A stretch of 64,000 bases of DNA from Combretum micranthum (taxonomy: Eukaryota; Streptophyta; Magnoliopsida; Myrtales; Combretaceae): contig JAMXBD010000690.1 in assembly GCA_024138025.1 (NCBI GenBank), positions 62,001 through 126,000 of the forward strand, read 5' to 3'. Numbering within the stretch: the first letter of the stretch is position 1; each line of letters opens with the position of its first letter. The position numbers and the translations under genes are program-made. Positions 59,244-64,000 of this stretch are shown here, piece after piece. The notes under the pieces were generated by a model. It worked only from the letters and a program-made list of their open reading frames with translations, was not told the origin of the DNA and did not search any database.

Positions 59244-60175
59244 TAAGAAGATGTCAAATTTGATACTTAAATTTTGTACGAAAATTCAATTTGAAATCTG
59301 AACTTTAAAATAGTTAATTTAATACTTAATCAAAATTTTCATGACTATTTTTGCTATTTCATTAATACTTTTTATTCTATTTCCTATTGTGAAAGAAGCA
59401 GCCTATTAGTATTAGATGATGTTAAGAGAAAAATAAAATTTTTACTTTTCGTTGATATACTTCATCTTCTAATTTAGCAAATAGAGTAAATAATGTTGAA
59501 GATGTAGTAAAATAGCTGTAGAATGTTCGATTCAAATAATGAATTGATTACTTCAAAATTTAAGTACCAAATTGACTTTTATGCAAAATTTAAGTATCAA
59601 TTTTGTTAGAGTGCAAGTGTGAGAATCCCACATAAAAAATATAGGATTTGTGTAAAAAGTTTATAAGAGGCAAGACCCATTAACTCATTGCCTTAAGGTT
59701 TTTGTTATAGATTGTGTCAAAAGCCCAATTGTGTTATCCTTCACAAAACTCATTGGATTTCTCCCCATTAAAGGCATATTTCAGACCCTAAAAATTGGTA
59801 TAAAAGTCGATGGTTTTGCTGGAAATCACCTATGGTTGGCCCATCACATGGAAAGAAGAGCTTGGTGGTGTGACTCGTTTGTGAAGCCCATAGTGAGTAG
59901 GTAGAACCACTCACAAAGCGGGTTTAGTAGAGTCAGTTTGACAAGCTCTTGTTGAGGGGGATATTGTTAGGGTGCAAGTGTGAGAATCCCACATGGGAAA
60001 TATGAAACTTGTGTGAAGAGTTTATAAGAGGCAAGACCTATTAACTCATTGTCTTAAGGTTTTTGGGTCATAGATGATGTTAAAAGCCCAATTGTGTTAT
60101 CCTTCACAAAGTCTATTGGATTTTTTTTTCCATTAAATGCATACTCTAGACTCTAACAAAATTTAATATTTACCC
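59244..60175. mobile_element. Mutator-like MITE, relative of 22354-22708, interrupted by a TRIM
   Basis: The left part TCAAATTTGATACTTAAATT, the middle ACTATTTTTGCTATTTCATT and the right part AAATTTAAGTACCAAATTG match 22354-22708. The right end is split: AAGTATCAATTT lies before the TRIM at 59604 and AATTTAATATTTACCC after it. Without the insertion it would be about 370 bp. Confidence 0.75.
59604..60158 (+). mobile_element. TRIM (miniature LTR retrotransposon), 555 bp
   Basis: Two direct repeats of 190-194 bp (59604-59793 and 59965-60158) begin TGTTAG and end CTAAAA and CTAACA. After the first repeat TGGTATAAAAGTC (59796-59808) resembles the initiator tRNA-Met primer-binding site. Before the second lies a polypurine tract, GAGGGGGATAT. 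Only about 170 bp separate them, with no coding sequence. AATTT flanks the element, with one extra A at the right. LTR-to-LTR identity is roughly 80-85% by eye, so the insertion is not recent. Confidence 0.88.
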
Positions 60176-60762
60176 ATATTCATAATGTTTACTTTTTATT
60201 TGAAGTATCAAATATTTTCATTGGATTTTATTGTAATACTAGATATTGTAGCACTTTTTACTATAATAATATGTTACTATAGCATTTTTTACTGTAGTGT
60301 TATATACAAACATAATCATTAACGATCAAACGAAAATATTATATGAATTACGTCATTTAAGCCGGAGTCCAAACATACAATAAAAGAATAAAAGAAAAAG
60401 GATATAAAAAAAAAACTCTGTAAATTGAAAAAGTTAGAGAAGTGCATCTTTCCAATTTCATGGAAATCACCTGTCGCTGGTTGTCGGGTTCCTATAATAT
60501 GTGGTGAGTGGTGCGTCCGGCGCTCCTATTATGATGAACTACTGTTACCAACACTACAACTAGCAAAAGCGTGGAAAGAACATTTTGTCGGAGCCCTCTT
60601 TATTTGACCAACCACACCAGATGAAATGAACCTCTGAGTCAACACTGCCCTCTTTTGTGGCTTTTCCCTTTTCACTTTATATCCATGTGATGATCATAAG
60701 TGGAAAAAAAAAAAGGGTTAAAATGATTTTCACATAGACAATTGTGCCAAATATGCGGGGAA
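60176..60762. other. Intergenic, no gene seen
   Basis: A 60-codon + strand frame (60425-60607) lies in a GC-richer patch (60470-60600). It has no recognised domain and no convincing promoter or splice context. Confidence 0.4.
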
Positions 60763-60771
60763 TAGAAACTA

Positions 60772-61167
60772 GGGTTACTTACAAAATTTTTTATCTTAAT
60801 TGTTTTATAAATAAATAATTTATGTTTTAATTTTTAATAATTACTTAATTTGTATTTTGATGTTTTTATAATCAAGTGATCTAAATTTTAATTTTGATAA
60901 ATACATTACTATATTTTGGTACTTTTGTAAATAAGTAATAAAGGTTTTGATTTTTGACAATACATAACTTATATTTTATCGCTTTGTGTTAATAATAAAT
61001 TAGGAATATGTGATTTTTAAATATGAGTTATGTATTGTTAAAAATAAAATTAAGATCACTTGATTGCCAAAAAATCAAAACACAAGTTATTGTTTGTCGA
61101 AAGTCAAAATCATGATCACTTGTTTGAAAAACTATTAAAACACATGCTATGTTTTTATATTTATCCC
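60772..61167. mobile_element. Mutator-like foldback MITE, 396 bp
   Basis: It starts GGGTTACTTACAAAA and ends TTTTTATATTTATCCC. Its flanks are TAGAAACTA and TAGAAAACTA (one extra A). The arms pair around a centre near 60990, where ACAATACATAACT faces AGTTATGTATTGT. No coding capacity. Confidence 0.75.
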
Positions 61168-61177
61168 TAGAAAACTA

Positions 61178-62279
61178 TAACTTATTTTTTTTTATCAATG
61201 ACTAATTTAATAGAAGGGTTAATTATTTCAGGGGTTAAATTGCAAACAAATTAAAGATTGCCTAAACCCAATAATAATATGGATGGTCTAGATTAGTGAG
61301 AAGATCAATATGATTAGTTCCATACTTTGAATTATTCATAAAGTTTTAAATTAGTGGAATTAATATAGCGGCCCATTAAGATTGACTTATCTAAGCTAAA
61401 CAATTTTTTTTCCAAGAAAGCTAATATATTCATCAACTTCATTGAAAGTCTAGTTGACCATGCACATTTCTTGTAAAAACTTACCAGTAGATCAAAAAAC
61501 CTTTACGATGTGGTATACTAACATTCAAGAACTTTGTTATGATAAATGAGACCACAAGAAATAATTCTTGACTAGTTTAGAAGCAGAGGAGTATTCCTTT
61601 ACCTATTGGTAAGCTAAGATAAAGTTAAGCCATGATACTTCCTCTATCATCTACCCAACCCCCCCCCCCCCCGCCCACACACACACACACATACACAAAT
61701 GGAATCAATCGCGTAAGATATTTAATGACTTATTTTTACATCTAATGGTGATCACACTACTGAATACTTCATATGCAACTAATAAATTTAATTTAATGGT
61801 TGGATCAGTAACTGGATTTGTTGGGACCATTGAAGTCCTCAGAAAATAAATATCTTAAAAGGTTTGGAAAAATGGATAACAAAACAAATTAAGTGGGAAA
61901 CTATGGAAAATTAGCAGCTAAAATTGTAACACTTACTACTCGTTTACTTTATATAATTGCAATTTTATTATAGTTATTCCTTATCTCTATTATAAAAATA
62001 ATTGAATAGTCATTCTTTATTCAAACTATGAATAACAATTCTATGTTGAATTTTTTTTTCAAAATACCTCATTTAAATAAAAAAGTAATAAAGGAAAATT
62101 CCATTATACCTTTATTCCATTCCTTAATAATAAGAATTCTATTAGAACCTTATCTATTCAGTAAAATAAATACTAGTAGTGAAAAAAACCTAGAGCACGG
62201 GGCAATGGCCATCTATGTGGTCATGGACCACCAACGAAAGTTTGCAGTCAATTGCCAATGAGGTCCTAGTTATTTGCTA
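61178..62279. other. Intergenic, no gene seen
   Basis: AT-rich sequence with the C/CA tract listed next. The open frame at 62028-62261 has no recognised features. Confidence 0.5.
61658..61694 (+). repeat. C-run followed by (CA)n
   Basis: About 14 C, a G, then CCC and nine CA units. The complementary strand is G-rich. Confidence 0.9.
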
Positions 62280-62287
62280 GTGGTATC

Positions 62288-63100
62288 TAGGGATGGGAAA
62301 AAAAATAGACTAAACCGAAAAACCAAACCGAAACCATAAAACGATCCGAAAAATATGGTTAACCAGTCCATCGGTTTCGATTTAGTTTTATAGTTTTATT
62401 TTTTTTTTTTGATTTTCAGTTTCAGTTTCGGTTTGTAACCGTGAAAAACCGACGATTAATAGTTAACCGATATCTATAAATATAAAATATTATATATAAT
62501 TAATTTTTTTAAATATAAAAGGCTAAAGTGTTGAAGCTTTAATGTAATATTATTAAGCGTTGGTCATGGTCTAAATTACTTCTACTACTTGTGTTTTATG
62601 ATATTATATTCTATCCATATGAAAAAAGTTTTTATTTATTTATCTACTTTCTTTTAAAAGTTGTTAGTATTGTGATGGAAAAAAAGTAATAAGAAATATG
62701 AGCATTTGATTTTTATAGAGACGAGCTTGAGAGGATTTGAAACAATAGATATGACTATTATTTTCAGGTTGCTATTCGTATTGTTCTTCTTTTGTGCATG
62801 AACTAACATGATTTTATCCATTACAATTAAGATAAGGTTTTAATAGCATGTAACTTTTAGAAACAAAATAGTATAATTTTTTACGAACCAACTGGAAATA
62901 TGCTTAACCATAACATTTAGTTAACTATTATATTAAATGGTTAAAAACGAAAATTAAAAATATTAACCTGGAAAAATGATTAACCGTTAAGGCTATTAAC
63001 TATTAATAATGACGGTTTAGTTTGATATTTATAAAACCGATTATAATGATTCGGTTCAAAAAATGGGTCACGACGGTTAACCGATCCATGCCCATCCCTA
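62288..63100. mobile_element. hAT-type MITE or decayed hAT element, 813 bp
   Basis: It starts TAGGGATGGG and ends CCCATCCCTA, perfect 10-bp inverted ends. The flanks GTGGTATC and GTGGCATC match at 7 of 8. AACCGAAA and CCGATTA motifs are dense at both ends. No transposase frame is visible. Confidence 0.88.
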
Positions 63101-63108
63101 GTGGCATC

Positions 63109-63621
63109 ATAGTCAATTGTAGTCTTCCTCTAGCTTTAATCAGTGTAATAGAAGATCTTTGGCTTACATTCTAAAATGAAATTTTGAGGCTTAACTTATT
63201 TTCCAATACAATAATAAGGCAATGTTTTTTTATTGGTATACGATTATGATGTTTTAAAAGTCGGTTCATTACTTGATTTGACGCATAATGATTATAAAAA
63301 TTAACTAAGTTAAGCATAACTCTTTGTACCAATCGAATGAATGATGAATCAATCTAGAAAAGTAATTCTAATATATAATCCTGTAAAAGTTCGACTTGGT
63401 ATTGTGTTACTAATGAATTTTTCTGATGTTAATATTTTTAAGGGATGTTTATGATCTTTGAGTAACTTTGGCAATTTTCACAGAATATCGTTGTAAGTCT
63501 CAAAAAAATTATGCTTGAAGTAACCATAAAAGATACTTCTAGTCAACTAACAAAAACTCCCTTTCCATTGCAAGCAGAGAATTACAAAACTTTGAAGCAT
63601 ACGTCCAAGAAATTGTTCCCC

Positions 63622-63657
<36 letters not shown>

Positions 63658-64000
63658 TATATAATTAAAATTTTGTAAATATTAAATCTTAAAATATTGT
63701 GATAATTTGTGTATTTTTTTTATAGTAGATGTTCGTGCAAGATAATTATAGTGACTAATTGCTAAGAGTAGTGGTTCACTCCAATATGTCGTGATTTCTA
63801 TTGTGGCTCCTACCAAATTTTGTAGTCTTACTCATACAATATATTTAGTGAATTATGTTATATGGTATGATCTCATAGTTTATATGAAGGAATCTTGTGT
63901 GGGGTGATGTTGTTGGTGGCTAGTCATGTGCGCATTGTCCAATGTTGCATTTTGGATGATGTTAAAGAAACCTTGATTTACTGACAAGATTGAGGGATGT
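63109..64000. other. Intergenic to window end, no gene seen
   Basis: An (AT)n microsatellite of about 28 bases lies at 63625-63653. No coding region was recognised. Confidence 0.5.

Noticed and set aside
60425..60607. 60-codon + strand gene
   Set aside because: The GC-richer patch is suggestive, but no domain or gene structure supports it.
1..64000. CRISPR arrays, bacterial operons or a novel defence system
   Set aside because: The window is plant nuclear DNA; the direct repeats found are tandem repeats, LTRs or MITEs without spacer-repeat architecture, and no unexplained multi-gene cluster exists.

Overview
The window is nuclear DNA from a plant, most likely a eudicot. It is AT-rich and intron-bearing, with large repeat-filled spaces, plant-type LTR retrotransposons and many small non-autonomous DNA transposons. 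The species cannot be named from the sequence. Only two genes look intact, both on the + strand: a 12-exon copper amine oxidase (28330-36293) whose protein ends in a peroxisomal AKL tripeptide, and a two-exon ARMADILLO REPEAT ONLY (ARO) type protein (48322-50614). A degraded TIR-NB-ARC-LRR resistance-gene remnant lies on the - strand at about 20160-20640.

Layout. 1-3563 reads as the downstream part of a + strand Tekay-like LTR. It carries a 525-bp foldback element (1847-2371) whose loop holds two tandem tRNA-like units. That LTR is itself inserted into the integrase end of an older Ty3/gypsy chromovirus on the - strand (3564 to about 10144), which has broken gag, protease, RT, RNase H and integrase, a primer-binding site at 8181-8193 and a 5' LTR. 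10145-28000 is gene-poor and holds hAT, Mutator-like and other foldback MITEs, a ~110-bp tandem array (13140-13815), the resistance-gene remnant and a local tandem duplication (25540-26520). 28000-36700 is the amine oxidase with its TATA box, CT-rich leader, introns and poly(A) signal. 36700-48250 is intergenic. Its last 6 kb is a tandem duplication of the ARO upstream region, and the two copies serve as empty sites for each other's insertions. 50615-64000 is intergenic, with a 30-base C tract, three hAT MITEs and Mutator-like MITEs in all, and a miniature LTR element (TRIM) nested in an older MITE.

The two intact genes have no evident common pathway. One is expected to oxidise polyamines in peroxisomes, the other to act in ROP-GTPase polarity control. 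Most of the remaining structure records insertion history: many elements could be bounded to the base by target-site duplications of 5, 8 or 9 bp. I found no CRISPR array, rRNA gene, convincing functional tRNA gene or novel multi-gene system. The observations most worth a second look are the tRNA-like foldback element, the duplicated ARO promoter with its empty sites, the CGCGAT-rich MITE, the nested TRIM and the resistance-gene remnant.
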